Shown here one piece after another: positions 33,710 to 43,201 of a DNA stretch of 61,650 bases. This DNA is from Gorillibacterium massiliense (lineage in GTDB: Bacteria; Bacillota; Bacilli; Paenibacillales; NBRC-103111): positions 1-61,650 of the forward strand of contig NZ_CBQR020000140.1 of the NCBI RefSeq assembly GCF_000455485.1, read 5' to 3'. Position 1 is the stretch's first letter; each line of letters begins with the position of its first letter. The notes beneath the pieces are model-generated. The model was not told the DNA's origin and made no database searches. It saw only the letters and a list, made by a program, of their open reading frames with translations. The position numbers and the translations under genes were made by a program.

Positions 33710-35455
33710 ATGGCTGAGAGGGATTGCGAGAGCCTGGGCGGGCTGGGCAGCAGAGGCCCCGTGGCGCCAAAAGATCCGGTGGAGAAGCGCAGCGCCATTT
33801 TCATTATGTTGGAATCGATTATCGAAGCGACTTCCCGCGGCAACGGGATACACTCCCAAGAAATTTATCTGGATAATGGGCGGCTTGCCGACAAGGCGAA
33901 ATTCACCGGCGGAGTCGCAGACGAAGAAATTCTCGACCTCCTGAAGACTTGCAGCGGGTTTCGCAGACTGGTACACAGCATTGGTGTAACGGTGAAAGTC
34001 CATGGAGAGCAAGCTTCATCCGTCGATTTTGTAATGGAGAACTGGGGGAAAACGAGCACGTTCGAATCGGGTTCCCGGATGCGGGCCGTTTGTCCGGGGG
34101 ATGGCACGGAAGTCATCCTAAATCTGAAGGATTACGCTGAGTCCCCGGATGACGATGTTCCCGGTAAGTTCGCTTTTGAATTCGAGGGTGCCGGCATGCT
34201 GGCAACGGTTAATGTCGTTCTCTATCTTCATGATGCCTATAAAGTGCCTGATATTGAGATTGAGCCGCCAGTGGCTTTCGATTCGGAAGAGTATCAAGCG
34301 ATGATTGCCAAATCGCTGCTGAGTAAAGGAAACAACAAGAGATTGAAAGCGGCCATCGAAAAAGCAAAAAGAGGCGAAGAGGTAACCCTCGCCTACATTG
34401 GTGGTTCCATCACCCAGGGGGCTGGCTCAAAACCCATACATACGAATTGTTACGCGTACAGATCATACTCGCTCTTTCACCAAATGTTCGGCGGAATGGG
34501 CGAGGCTCCTATTCACTTTGTTAAAGCCGGTGTAGGCGGTACGCCATCTGAGCTGGGGATCGTCCGCTATGAGCGGGATATTTTACGGGATGGAGCGGTT
34601 CAGCCGGATATCGTGGTCGTTGAATTCGCGGTGAATGACGAAGGCGACGAAACGAAGGGAAACTGCTACGAAAGCTTGGTCTTGAACATTCTGTCTGCTG
34701 CTAAGAAGCCGGCTGTCATTTTGTTATTCAGCGTTTTTGTGAATGATTGGAATTTACAGGATCGGCTTTCGCCTGTAGGTTGGCATTATGATCTCCCGAT
34801 GGTAAGCGTCAAAGATGCGGTGGTAGAGCAGTTCCGCTTGTCCAAGGCTGAAGGGAACATCGTGTCCAAACGGCAGTTTTTCTACGATATCTATCATCCG
34901 ACCAATGACGGCCATACGGTTATGGCTGATTGTCTCGCATATCTGTTCGCGGAAACAGACCGAGCTGCCATGGATATGGAGGACATTATCACCGATAAGC
35001 CGCCTGTCATCGGCAATGATTTTGTTGGCATGCATTTGCTGGACCGCAGCCAGTACGAAAGCCTGGCACGGATTGACGCCGGCGGTTTTTCTGAGATCGA
35101 CACGGATCTGCAGATGGTGGAAATGGACGACCAGCCTTTCGGTTCGCCGCAATTCCCCCATAACTGGATGCATACGGCCGATTCTGGAAGCGGAAGCTTT
35201 AAAATGACGATCCGCAGCAAAAGCCTCATTCTCGTTTATAAAGATTCCGGGAGCAGTGATTTCGGCAGTGCCGATATATGGGTGGACGGACAGTTGACGA
35301 AGGTCGCCGATCCCCATGAGAACAACTGGACACATTGCAACCCCGTGCTTTTGTATAACGAGGATGTTTCCAGAGATCATACGGTGGAGATCAAGATGGC
35401 ATCCGGAAACGAAGATAAGCGGTTTACCATCTTGGGTTTTGGCTATGTCTTGTAA
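33710..35455 (+). CDS. SGNH/GDSL-type esterase with N- and C-terminal accessory domains
   Basis: 581 residues. The central SGNH hydrolase has block I GGSITQG (Ser nucleophile), block III-like FAVNDEGD, and block V DIYHPTNDGH (Asp-x-x-His). The first 200 residues and last 150 are beta-rich, suggesting carbohydrate-binding modules. Such proteins act as acetyl- or rhamnogalacturonan-acetylesterases on plant polysaccharides. No signal peptide is visible, so intracellular or exported unconventionally. Start ATG 33710 follows GAAAGGTTGG; TTG 33704 possible. A single gene with its own terminator. Confidence 0.85.
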   Translation: MAERDCESLGGLGSRGPVAPKDPVEKRSAIFIMLESIIEATSRGNGIHSQEIYLDNGRLADKAKFTGGVADEEILDLLKTCSGFRRLVHSIGVTVKVHGEQASSVDFVMENWGKTSTFESGSRMRAVCPGDGTEVILNLKDYAESPDDDVPGKFAFEFEGAGMLATVNVVLYLHDAYKVPDIEIEPPVAFDSEEYQAMIAKSLLSKGNNKRLKAAIEKAKRGEEVTLAYIGGSITQGAGSKPIHTNCYAYRSYSLFHQMFGGMGEAPIHFVKAGVGGTPSELGIVRYERDILRDGAVQPDIVVVEFAVNDEGDETKGNCYESLVLNILSAAKKPAVILLFSVFVNDWNLQDRLSPVGWHYDLPMVSVKDAVVEQFRLSKAEGNIVSKRQFFYDIYHPTNDGHTVMADCLAYLFAETDRAAMDMEDIITDKPPVIGNDFVGMHLLDRSQYESLARIDAGGFSEIDTDLQMVEMDDQPFGSPQFPHNWMHTADSGSGSFKMTIRSKSLILVYKDSGSSDFGSADIWVDGQLTKVADPHENNWTHCNPVLLYNEDVSRDHTVEIKMASGNEDKRFTILGFGYVL

Positions 35456-35464
35456 GAATCATGA

Positions 35465-35505
35465 AGCAGCTGTCGCAGAGGTCCCTCTGCGGGGCTGCTT
35501 TTTTG
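35465..35505. terminator. Intrinsic terminator after the SGNH esterase gene
   Basis: AGCAGC...CGCAGAG paired with CTCTGCG...GCTGCT (35465-35499), followed by TTTTTT; the region is shared with the end of the convergent TetR gene. Confidence 0.88.
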
Positions 35506-35521
35506 TTCCATCTCAAGTTTT

Positions 35522-36154
35522 TTAGGCGTCCTTGTTACTCAAATAGCTGAGCAAAATGTGTTTAAGGATGGCCAACTGTTCCTCAGGGTTCAGGTCGGGC
35601 TCAACGACAAGAATATTTTTTTGCAGGGATAGTTTTCTGGCGAGAATGCCGAATGTGTTCATGATGGTAGTTAACGTTTTCTCGATCGGAAGATCAGGGC
35701 GAACCGATCCATCCTGAATACCTTGTTGAATAATGGAAGAAAATACGCTGGAGATTTGCCGGTAGACAGAATTGAAGAGTCCGATGTCTTCAAGAGGCTC
35801 CGTGAATTGAGCGGCATAGCTTTCGAAATTTTCCAGCAACTTTACGCTTGAACTGTCCTTTTGCTCCAGCAGAGAAATGAAGTTGTCAAAGAGCAACCCT
35901 ATCTTTTGGATGCACGATAACGGCATGGTTGCGATGGATTGAAAACTTTGGAGTACAGCTTCGAGTGTTTGGGTTGCCACCGCAACGACCAGCTTTTCTT
36001 TTTTTGGGAAAAAACGAAATACTGTCGCCACGCCGATATTTGCTTGGTTGGCAATATCCTGCATCGTGGTCTTTTCAATTCCTTTATGGGTAAACACATG
36101 CTCGGCAGCATTAATGACGAGTTGCATCCGCTGCTGTCTTGCTTCGGGTCTCAT
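35522..36154 (-). CDS. TetR/AcrR family repressor
   Basis: 210 residues. N-terminal TetR helix-turn-helix (QRMQLVINAAEHVFTHKGIE, then MQDIANQANIGVATVFRFF) and a helical ligand-binding remainder. GAGGATCG precedes the ATG. It is transcribed away from the flavoprotein-SRPBCC operon at 36430, and the intervening 275 bp contain a 27-bp inverted repeat that is the probable operator. It likely represses that operon and itself until a hydrophobic or aromatic effector binds. Confidence 0.9.
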   Translation of the reverse strand: MRPEARQQRMQLVINAAEHVFTHKGIEKTTMQDIANQANIGVATVFRFFPKKEKLVVAVATQTLEAVLQSFQSIATMPLSCIQKIGLLFDNFISLLEQKDSSSVKLLENFESYAAQFTEPLEDIGLFNSVYRQISSVFSSIIQQGIQDGSVRPDLPIEKTLTTIMNTFGILARKLSLQKNILVVEPDLNPEEQLAILKHILLSYLSNKDA

Positions 36155-36275
36155 AGGGCGATCCTCTCACTTGGCTTCTATTGTTTTATTCCCCGTATTA
36201 TATCGTTCCATCATTTTCGCGACAATAAAACGATAATGATTTGTAAAGAAAATCGGAGTTTGCTATTATATAATC

Positions 36276-36302
36276 AATAATGATAGTAAGACTATCATTA
36301 TT
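36276..36302. promoter_or_regulatory. Candidate TetR operator, 11-bp inverted repeat
   Basis: AATAATGATAG (36276-36286), spacer TAAGA, then the exact complement CTATCATTATT (36292-36302). TATAAT lies just upstream at 36269-36274, so a bound repressor would block transcription start. Size and symmetry are typical of TetR operators. Confidence 0.7.
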
Positions 36303-36429
36303 TTAAAAGAACAATGGCTATCGAATCGGGAGCCTGAAAAAAATTTCCACTCTAATGGTAGCGCTTTCTTCTATCAAGATTGGAAAGAATAGCACGTAAC
36401 ACGAAAATTAGCCAGAATGGAGATGCACT

Positions 36430-38067
36430 ATGCCAGCGAAGAAACCTGTACAGTGGGATCATGAAGTCGATGTTGTCGTAATGGGAAGCGGAGGCGCTGC
36501 ACTCGTTGCCGCCATTATGGCAGCTGATCAAGGTGCAAAAGTGTTGATTCTGGAAAAAGCCCATCAACTTGGCGGAACAACCGCCTTTTCCGGAGGGATT
36601 CCATGGATTCCGCTCAATCGTTACATGCAGGAAAAGGGAGCCGGAGATACTCGTGAGGATGCCCTTACCTATATCCGGCGCATAACGGGCGGAAAAGAGC
36701 CCAATCCCAAGCTGCTTGAGGTATATGTCGATAATGGCTATAAAATGATTGATTATCTGCATGAACATACGCCGTTGAAATTCGCCGTTCCTATGTCCTA
36801 TCCGTCCTATTACGGCAATCTGCCTGGGGCGAAGAGCGGCCGTTCCCTTGACCCCATGCCCTACGATATGAATGAAATCGGCGAATGGGGCGAGAAGATT
36901 CGTCAGAATCCTATTTTCCCGCCGCTAACACTAGAGGAAGGCGGAGCCATCGGCGGCGTCGATTTCGCGAAAATTGCGGAGCGGATGGAGAATAACATCG
37001 TTACGATGGGTCGGGCGTTAATCGCTTCGATGTTCAAAGGTGTACTTGACCGGGGAATCGAGACTTGGCTGGGAACACCCGGCAAAGAACTGGTGCTAAG
37101 TGATGAAGGCGAAGTCATCGGAGTTGTTGCCGAACAGAAGGGTAAGAAGGTATACATCGGCACACGCAAAGGGGTCGTTCTTGCTTCCGGCGGTTTCGAA
37201 TGGAATAAAGAGCTGGTGAAAACGTTCTTGAAGGGTGAAATTACCCATCCGCTATCGCCGGCAGGCAATGACGGAGATGGCTTGATCATGGCAATGGAAG
37301 CAGGAGCCGCTCTTGGAAACATGAGCGAAGCATGGTGGTATCCGGCTATGCAGGATCCGACCTTCGAATATGAAGACAGGGTGATGAACCAGCTCGGAGG
37401 AGGACGCTTCGGTCCCAACAGTATCATTGTGAACAAACATGGCAAGCGTTTCGTTCATGAAGGCGTGACCTACAACGATTTGCCAAAATCTTTTTACGAA
37501 TTTGATCCGGTGGCCCTTGAATGGCCGAATGAACCTCCGGTTTGGATGATCTTCGATCAACAGTTGAAGGACAGCACCATGATCATCACGATGATGCCCG
37601 GAGAAGATACGCCGGATTGGGTGGATCGTGCCGATTCGATCCGGGATTTGGCAGCGAAAATCGGCGTAGATGCCGACAACCTGGAAGCAACGGTACAACG
37701 CTTTAACGAAAATGCGAAAAAGGGAGTCGATCCGGATTTCCATCGCGGAACAACCTTTTTCGAGAACTTTACCGGTGGGGGAGGAAGTCCGGAAGCTAAT
37801 CTGGGACCGATTGAAAAAGCTCCCTTCTATGCTCTCCCGATTTATTTCGGATCCCTTGGCACAAGCGGCGGACCCAAAATCGATGAGAACGGACAAGTCA
37901 TCAACCTGCGTGGCAAACCAATCCCGGGCTTGTATGCTGCGGGCAATGCGGCGATGGGCGTGATGGGACAGGCTTATCTCAGCGCAGGCGGAACGATCGG
38001 ACCGGCGATGACGTTTGGCTATTTGGCCGGAATCGCGGTTGGCAAATCGGAATCCAAAACCATCTAA
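36430..38067 (+). CDS. FAD-dependent oxidoreductase of the fumarate reductase/KstD family
   Basis: 545 residues. FAD motif VVVMGSGGAALVAAIMAADQG and LEKAHQLGGTTAFSGG at the N-terminus, and the family's closing segment GLYAAGNAAMG...GGTIGPAMTFGYLAG. It resembles 3-ketosteroid-delta1-dehydrogenases and related flavoproteins that oxidise or reduce C=C next to a carbonyl. No signal peptide. Paired 39 bp downstream with a CoxG-like SRPBCC gene and controlled by the divergent TetR gene. Substrate unknown; steroid-like or enone compounds are reasonable guesses. Confidence 0.85.
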   Translation: MPAKKPVQWDHEVDVVVMGSGGAALVAAIMAADQGAKVLILEKAHQLGGTTAFSGGIPWIPLNRYMQEKGAGDTREDALTYIRRITGGKEPNPKLLEVYVDNGYKMIDYLHEHTPLKFAVPMSYPSYYGNLPGAKSGRSLDPMPYDMNEIGEWGEKIRQNPIFPPLTLEEGGAIGGVDFAKIAERMENNIVTMGRALIASMFKGVLDRGIETWLGTPGKELVLSDEGEVIGVVAEQKGKKVYIGTRKGVVLASGGFEWNKELVKTFLKGEITHPLSPAGNDGDGLIMAMEAGAALGNMSEAWWYPAMQDPTFEYEDRVMNQLGGGRFGPNSIIVNKHGKRFVHEGVTYNDLPKSFYEFDPVALEWPNEPPVWMIFDQQLKDSTMIITMMPGEDTPDWVDRADSIRDLAAKIGVDADNLEATVQRFNENAKKGVDPDFHRGTTFFENFTGGGGSPEANLGPIEKAPFYALPIYFGSLGTSGGPKIDENGQVINLRGKPIPGLYAAGNAAMGVMGQAYLSAGGTIGPAMTFGYLAGIAVGKSESKTI

Positions 38068-38106
38068 GGCAACAACACGACTACACAAAAGGAAGAGTGA
38101 GGAAAT

Positions 38107-38556
38107 ATGCCAAGTGGCACGCATACAATAGAGATCCCCGTCTCAATCCATAACATTTGGAATTTTGTCAGCGATATGAACAAGTGGGCGCCTTTGGTTC
38201 CCGGGTACATTGAGCATGAAATCTTGAATGAGCGTCAATCGACTTGGGCGTTCAAGGGCGATCTTGGCTTCATGAAGAAGACGGTCAAGCTGAAAATCGA
38301 TATTACCAATTGGATTGAACCAACAAAAGTGACCTTCGATTTGACAGGACTGTCGGACAACTTCTCCGGTAACGGTTATTTTGAAGCAGAGGCACTCGGC
38401 GATAACCAGACACAAATGACAGGGAACCTCGAGATTACCGCTAAAGGCGCCATGGGGCCGATGATCAACACGATTCTGAAAAGCTTCGTGCCCAAGACCG
38501 CGGAGGAGCTGACGAAAGCAATCGCAAGCAAAATCGTTGAAATCGAGCAAGGTTAA
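38107..38556 (+). CDS. SRPBCC family protein (CoxG-like)
   Basis: 149 residues. START-like fold: IEIPVSIHNIWNFVSDMNKWAPLVPGY at the N-terminus, MTGNLEITAKGAMGPMI before a long C-terminal helix. CoxG-like SRPBCC proteins bind hydrophobic ligands or anchor enzymes to the membrane. It follows the flavoprotein gene with GAAGAGTGAGG upstream and probably binds that enzyme's substrate or product (inference). Confidence 0.85.
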   Translation: MPSGTHTIEIPVSIHNIWNFVSDMNKWAPLVPGYIEHEILNERQSTWAFKGDLGFMKKTVKLKIDITNWIEPTKVTFDLTGLSDNFSGNGYFEAEALGDNQTQMTGNLEITAKGAMGPMINTILKSFVPKTAEELTKAIASKIVEIEQG

Positions 38557-38591
38557 ACTTGACTGCTGTACCAATAATTAAAATATCTTTC

Positions 38592-38626
38592 GAGAGAGTA
38601 TCAGAAGAACTGATGCTCTCTTTTTT
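38592..38626 (+). terminator. Intrinsic terminator after the flavoprotein-SRPBCC operon
   Basis: GAGAG-AGT-ATCAG pairs with CTGAT-G-CTCTC, loop AAGAA, followed by TTTTTT. Confidence 0.85.
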
Positions 38627-38648
38627 GATTCAAAGGGCCGGCAAATAT

Positions 38649-38677
38649 TTGACATTGGGAATCAGAAATGGATAATG
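38649..38677 (+). promoter_or_regulatory. Promoter of the alpha/beta hydrolase-DUF1684 operon
   Basis: TTGACA (38649-38654), 17-base spacer, ATAATG (38672-38677); the -35 is consensus, the -10 is fair. About 47 bp upstream of the hydrolase ATG. Confidence 0.6.
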
Positions 38678-38723
38678 GTAATCATCGCTCAATGCGCATC
38701 CCATAAGAAAGTAGAGTGGACGA

Positions 38724-39587
38724 ATGTTTGCACCATTGAACGGAACCCGGATTTACTTTGATATAGAAGGCTCGGGCTATGTCCCGAATGGAGACCGTAT
38801 GGTGAAGCGGTCGGTGCTGTTTGCCGTTCATGGCGGGCCGGGCAGTGATCATTCTGATTTCAAACCGTGGTTGACTCCACTTACTGAAGAACTGCAGATT
38901 GTTTATTTGGATCAGCGCTGCAACGGCCAGTCGGAGCGGGTGGACCCGGCGACTTGTACGCTCGAGCAGTTAGCGGACGATATTGAGGCACTGCGGATTT
39001 ATCTTGGCTTTGAAAAAATTCATCTGCTCGGCCATTCCTTCGGCGGGATGGTGGCGCAGGTGTTTGCGACACGATACCCGGATTCTTTGGACAAGCTGCT
39101 GCTTGTGTGTACGGCTCCCAGCCGGGAGTTTTATCCGGCGGCGCTGGAGTTCGCAAGTCATGTGGCCACGGAAGAGCAGCTGCGCGTGATTCCTGAGTTA
39201 TTCGAGGGACGCATCGAAGATGAACCGCACCTCATTCGCTGGTGGGATATCTGCTACCCTCTCTATTTTCATATTCAAAATGAAACGGTCATGCAGGAAA
39301 CGGGGAACCGGCCTATCGGCTCCATGGAGGTTGCGAATTACACGTTTAAGCATTTCATTCCGAACTATGATGTTCGCCCGAAGCTGCCTGAGGTGCAGGT
39401 TCCGACTTTGATTGTTGCAGCACGGCATGACTGGATTACGCCGGTTTCCCAAGCGGAGGAGATGCACCGGTTGCTGCCTCATTCGCAGCTCACCGTATTC
39501 GAGTATAGCGGTCATATGCCGTTTATCGAAGAGCATGCAGCGTTTATTCAGACGGTTGTGGATTTCCTCGCCGGGGAGGAGTCCTGA
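38724..39587 (+). CDS. Alpha/beta hydrolase (proline iminopeptidase-like)
   Basis: 287 residues. Motifs: VHGGPGSDHSDF (HGGPG oxyanion motif of proline iminopeptidases), LDQRCNGQSE, LLGHSFGGMVAQ (Ser nucleophile), an Asp near ARHDWITP and a C-terminal His in YSGHMPF. Cytoplasmic. Substrate may be N-terminal proline peptides or small esters. Overlaps the DUF1684 gene (TGATG). Confidence 0.88.
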   Translation: MFAPLNGTRIYFDIEGSGYVPNGDRMVKRSVLFAVHGGPGSDHSDFKPWLTPLTEELQIVYLDQRCNGQSERVDPATCTLEQLADDIEALRIYLGFEKIHLLGHSFGGMVAQVFATRYPDSLDKLLLVCTAPSREFYPAALEFASHVATEEQLRVIPELFEGRIEDEPHLIRWWDICYPLYFHIQNETVMQETGNRPIGSMEVANYTFKHFIPNYDVRPKLPEVQVPTLIVAARHDWITPVSQAEEMHRLLPHSQLTVFEYSGHMPFIEEHAAFIQTVVDFLAGEES

Positions 39588-40390
39588 TGAGGGTCGAGTC
39601 GGCAGAAAAAGAAGCGTTTGAACAATGGAGAAGAGAACGGCAGACAGCCGTTGCCGGACCTCAAGGGGATTTAGCCTTGATCGGGCTCTACGCTATTCAG
39701 GAACCGATGCAGGTAGAAGGCCTCCCAGGCTTGTGGGCGCCAATGCATGCCGGCGAACCCGGGTTGATCTTGACGGCGACGGCAGCCGATGGCATAACGG
39801 TGGACGGAAAAACGCTAGATGGTACGGCAAGATTAAGCATCGATCACACGCTGGTGAGATTTTCGCCGACATTGACGGCTACCGCCACTGCGCAGCCAGG
39901 CTCGGATTATTTACTTGCCTTATATGATTCCCAATCGGAAGCCATAGGGCGCTACGAGGGGATTTCCGCGTATCCGTATGACCCGGAGTGGGTAATAGAA
40001 GCGAAATGGGTCATAGAGCCTGAAAAAGAGAATCGGACAGCGGCATTTACCCACACTTCGGATCAGGCTGGCATAGAGCGCCATCATGAGTCTCCCGGCG
40101 ACATAAGGTTTGTCCGAAATGGTACCGAGTTTACGCTCACTCCTTTCTCTTCCGACGGAGCGCTCATTATCGTGTTCGGCGACAAGACCAATGGTAAGAT
40201 AACCTATGGAACGGGCAGGATGGTTGTTGTGTCGCTTACACCGGATGGCAGGGCCATATTGGACTTTAACCGTGCCTTTCTTCCGCCTTGTGCATTCTCC
40301 TATCATTTCAATTGTCCGCTGCCCCCTGCCGGTAATCGGTTGCCTTTTGACATTCCGGCCGGAGAGAAGCAGGTCATTTACCAAGGATAG
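39587..40390 (+). CDS. DUF1684 protein
   Basis: 267 residues. The C-terminal signature DFNRAFLPPCAFSYHFNCPL followed by PPAGNRLPFDIPAGEK is diagnostic of DUF1684, a family of small cytoplasmic proteins with no known activity; beta-rich throughout. Its ATG shares a base with the stop of the alpha/beta hydrolase (TGATG), so the two are coupled, which suggests a shared pathway. Confidence 0.9.
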   Translation: MRVESAEKEAFEQWRRERQTAVAGPQGDLALIGLYAIQEPMQVEGLPGLWAPMHAGEPGLILTATAADGITVDGKTLDGTARLSIDHTLVRFSPTLTATATAQPGSDYLLALYDSQSEAIGRYEGISAYPYDPEWVIEAKWVIEPEKENRTAAFTHTSDQAGIERHHESPGDIRFVRNGTEFTLTPFSSDGALIIVFGDKTNGKITYGTGRMVVVSLTPDGRAILDFNRAFLPPCAFSYHFNCPLPPAGNRLPFDIPAGEKQVIYQG

Positions 40391-40492
40391 GCATAATCTT
40401 CCATTTGACAACCTTATCTGAATGCATCATATTTAAACATAAATTAAATCGTATAAGAATAGTAGGAATTAAATAGACGGGGGTAGGAGCAT

Positions 40493-42136
40493 ATGAAAGC
40501 AGTTCGATTCACCTGGAAAAAGACATTCGTATTCGTCCTTGCGGCAGCCTTGATGGTTTTGTCGGCATGCGGCGGATCGAAGGATAATTCGGAAGCAACC
40601 GGCGCGGCTGGTGCCACCAATGCGCCTGCAAACGGCAAAAAAGTCGTCAACATCGGGGTAACGTATTCACCAAACGCCCTGAATCCTTTGTCTCCGGTAG
40701 GACAAGTTTCTTCCTATGTATCGGGCTTGATGTTCCTGCCTTTGGTCGACCTGGATGAGGATCTGACCTTCAAACCGATGCTGGCGGATTCCATTACCAC
40801 AACAGACAATACGACGTTTACCGTAAAATTGAACCCGAATGCCAAGTGGACGGACGGGACTCCCGTTACGGCCGACGACGTTATTTTCACATTGAAGCTG
40901 ATGGCTAACTCGAAAGTCGCTTCCGGCTTTGCCTATATGTTTGCCATCATTGAAGGCTTGGATGATTCCGGATACCTGCCGGAAGGCAAGACGGATATTT
41001 CCGGCGTGAAAAAAGTAGACGACCACACCTTGGAGCTGAAAACGAAGGCGCCGACGACGCTGACCATTTTCCAGGATTCCATTGGCCGGTACTTGCTTAC
41101 GGTTCCTCAGTCCGCTCTGAAAGATATTGCTCCAGAAGACATCAACAAGAGCGACTTCATGCAAAAGCCGACGTTGACGGACGGTCCTTTCAAGCTGGTG
41201 AGCTATGACCGGGATCATTATGTGCAGATGGAAGCGAACAAGGATTATTTTAAAGGTGCGCCTAAACTGGATCAGTTGAACTTCAAAGTACTCCAAGGTA
41301 CGGCGATTACCACCCAACTGCAAAGCGGCGAGATTGATATGAACATTCCTTCCTTCGGCGTGATTCCGATCTCGGACTACGAGAAGGTAAAGGGGCTTAA
41401 AAACTTTACAACCAATGATGGTCCTGCTGTTGCCACCCAGTTCATGTACATCAATGAAAAAACGGTGCCGGATGCCAAGCAAAGACAAGCGATCTCCTAC
41501 GCCATCAATCGCGAGTTGATCGTGAAAAATCTGCTGAAGGGCTCGGGCGAAGTAGTGGACGGCTTCTTGACCAGTTACAGCAAATATGTGAATTCAAATC
41601 TGAAGCCGGTAGCCTATGATCCGGATAAAGCCAAGAGCCTGCTGCAGGAATCCGGCTGGAACGCTGGAAAAACCCTCAACTTGTCTGTTCTTTCCGGTGA
41701 TAGTACACTTGAACAAGCTGCGAACATTATGGCAGAAAATCTTCGTGCAGTCGGCGTGAACGTGAAGATTCAAATGCTGGATCTGGCCACGCTGATTGAT
41801 AAGTTGGTAAAAATGGATTATGACTTAGGCGTTCTGACCGTTTCGCTGTCTCCGGTTAATCCGCTGCCGGACGTGGCTTACTTCCTGCATGAAGGCAATC
41901 CGAGCGGCTACAAGAACGCGGATATCGAAACACTCCTTACGGCGCTGCAATCCGCGACCGATGAAGCCAAGCTTACGGAAGACTACAATAAGCTGCAAGA
42001 GATCGTCGCGCAAGACGTTCCGATGCCATCTATTTATGCAACGAAAGCGCTGGGTGCCATGAGCAATAAAGTGACTGGCGCTAAGCCGAAGGACTTCGGC
42101 ATGTTCATCAACGTTAACGAATGGGATGTAAAATAA
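40493..42136 (+). CDS. Peptide/nickel-type ABC transporter binding lipoprotein (SBP family 5)
   Basis: 547 residues. Lipobox LSAC with Cys26, then a Gly/Ala/Asn-rich linker. Family-5 marks: NPNAKWTDGTPVTADDVIFT near residue 120 and KQRQAISYAINRELIV. Extracytoplasmic receptor for oligopeptides or similar. GGGGGTAGGAG before ATG. First of a five-gene A-D-F-B-C operon. Confidence 0.93.
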   Translation: MKAVRFTWKKTFVFVLAAALMVLSACGGSKDNSEATGAAGATNAPANGKKVVNIGVTYSPNALNPLSPVGQVSSYVSGLMFLPLVDLDEDLTFKPMLADSITTTDNTTFTVKLNPNAKWTDGTPVTADDVIFTLKLMANSKVASGFAYMFAIIEGLDDSGYLPEGKTDISGVKKVDDHTLELKTKAPTTLTIFQDSIGRYLLTVPQSALKDIAPEDINKSDFMQKPTLTDGPFKLVSYDRDHYVQMEANKDYFKGAPKLDQLNFKVLQGTAITTQLQSGEIDMNIPSFGVIPISDYEKVKGLKNFTTNDGPAVATQFMYINEKTVPDAKQRQAISYAINRELIVKNLLKGSGEVVDGFLTSYSKYVNSNLKPVAYDPDKAKSLLQESGWNAGKTLNLSVLSGDSTLEQAANIMAENLRAVGVNVKIQMLDLATLIDKLVKMDYDLGVLTVSLSPVNPLPDVAYFLHEGNPSGYKNADIETLLTALQSATDEAKLTEDYNKLQEIVAQDVPMPSIYATKALGAMSNKVTGAKPKDFGMFINVNEWDVK

Positions 42137-42181
42137 TACAACTGCGTTAGCGGTAATTCGATTATGAAGGTGGTGGTAGGG

Positions 42182-43201
42182 ATGGAAGCTTTGCTCTCCG
42201 TCAACCACTTGCAAACGGCTTTTGATACGGACCAAGGAAAAATCATCAGTGTAGACAATATCAGCTTCAGCGTGAAACCGGGGGAAACGTTGGCCATCGT
42301 GGGAGAGTCGGGCAGCGGGAAAAGTGTCACGGCACTCTCGATTATGCGGCTCTTGGGAAAAGGCAGCCGTATCGACGGCGGACAAATCCTCCTGGATGGA
42401 ACGGATATTTTACAGCTGGATGAGCGGCAGATGAGAGACATCCGCGGGAATCGGATATCCATGGTATTCCAAGAACCCATGACGTCGCTAAACCCGGTGT
42501 TTACCATCGGCTACCAGCTGTGCGAGGCCATTCAACTTCATTTGAAGCAGGATAAAAAAGAAGCCCGTGCAACAGCCGTCAAGATGCTGCGGAAAGTAGG
42601 TTTGCCTCGGCCGGAAGCGATTATGAAGGAGTATCCTTTCGCTTTGTCCGGGGGGATGAGACAGAGGGTCATGATTGCCATGGCCCTTTCTTGCAGACCG
42701 CAAATTCTCATTGCCGATGAACCGACGACTGCTCTTGATGTAACCGTTCAGGCGCAAATTTTGCAACTGATGAAAGAACTGTGCGAGGAAGCGGGCACGG
42801 CCATCTTGCTGATCACCCATGATTTGGGTGTGGTAGCGGAGATGGCCGACCGCGTTTTGGTCATGTACGCCGGGCAAATCGTGGAAGATACGGACGTGTA
42901 CACGCTGTTTGACGAACCGAAGCATCCGTATACCCGGGGGCTGTTGAAGTCGATTCCCCGTTTAGACATCGGGGCTGGGGAACAGCTCGAATCCATACCT
43001 GGGGCGGTTCCAACTCGATATCAATCGTTGCCGGGCTGCCGGTTCTATAACCGCTGCCATCTGGCGACGGAGCACTGCCGCGGCCATCTTCCCCCTCTTG
43101 AGGAAAAGCAGGAAGGCCAATGGGTTCGCTGCTGGGAAGTCGGGAAATCGGCAGATGGGAATCTGAACCGGAGCGAGGAGGGGACCCATGATGAATCTTG
43201 A
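42182..43201 (+). CDS. Peptide ABC transporter ATPase, OppD/DppD type
   Basis: 339 residues. Walker A GESGSGKS, signature LSGGMRQRV, Walker B ILIADEPTTALDV, and a C-terminal oligopeptide motif region (LPGCRFYNRC). ATG 42182 follows AAGGTGG at 8 bases; the upstream in-frame ATG 42164 lacks a site. It overlaps the next ATPase gene by 14 bp. Confidence 0.95.
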   Translation: MEALLSVNHLQTAFDTDQGKIISVDNISFSVKPGETLAIVGESGSGKSVTALSIMRLLGKGSRIDGGQILLDGTDILQLDERQMRDIRGNRISMVFQEPMTSLNPVFTIGYQLCEAIQLHLKQDKKEARATAVKMLRKVGLPRPEAIMKEYPFALSGGMRQRVMIAMALSCRPQILIADEPTTALDVTVQAQILQLMKELCEEAGTAILLITHDLGVVAEMADRVLVMYAGQIVEDTDVYTLFDEPKHPYTRGLLKSIPRLDIGAGEQLESIPGAVPTRYQSLPGCRFYNRCHLATEHCRGHLPPLEEKQEGQWVRCWEVGKSADGNLNRSEEGTHDES

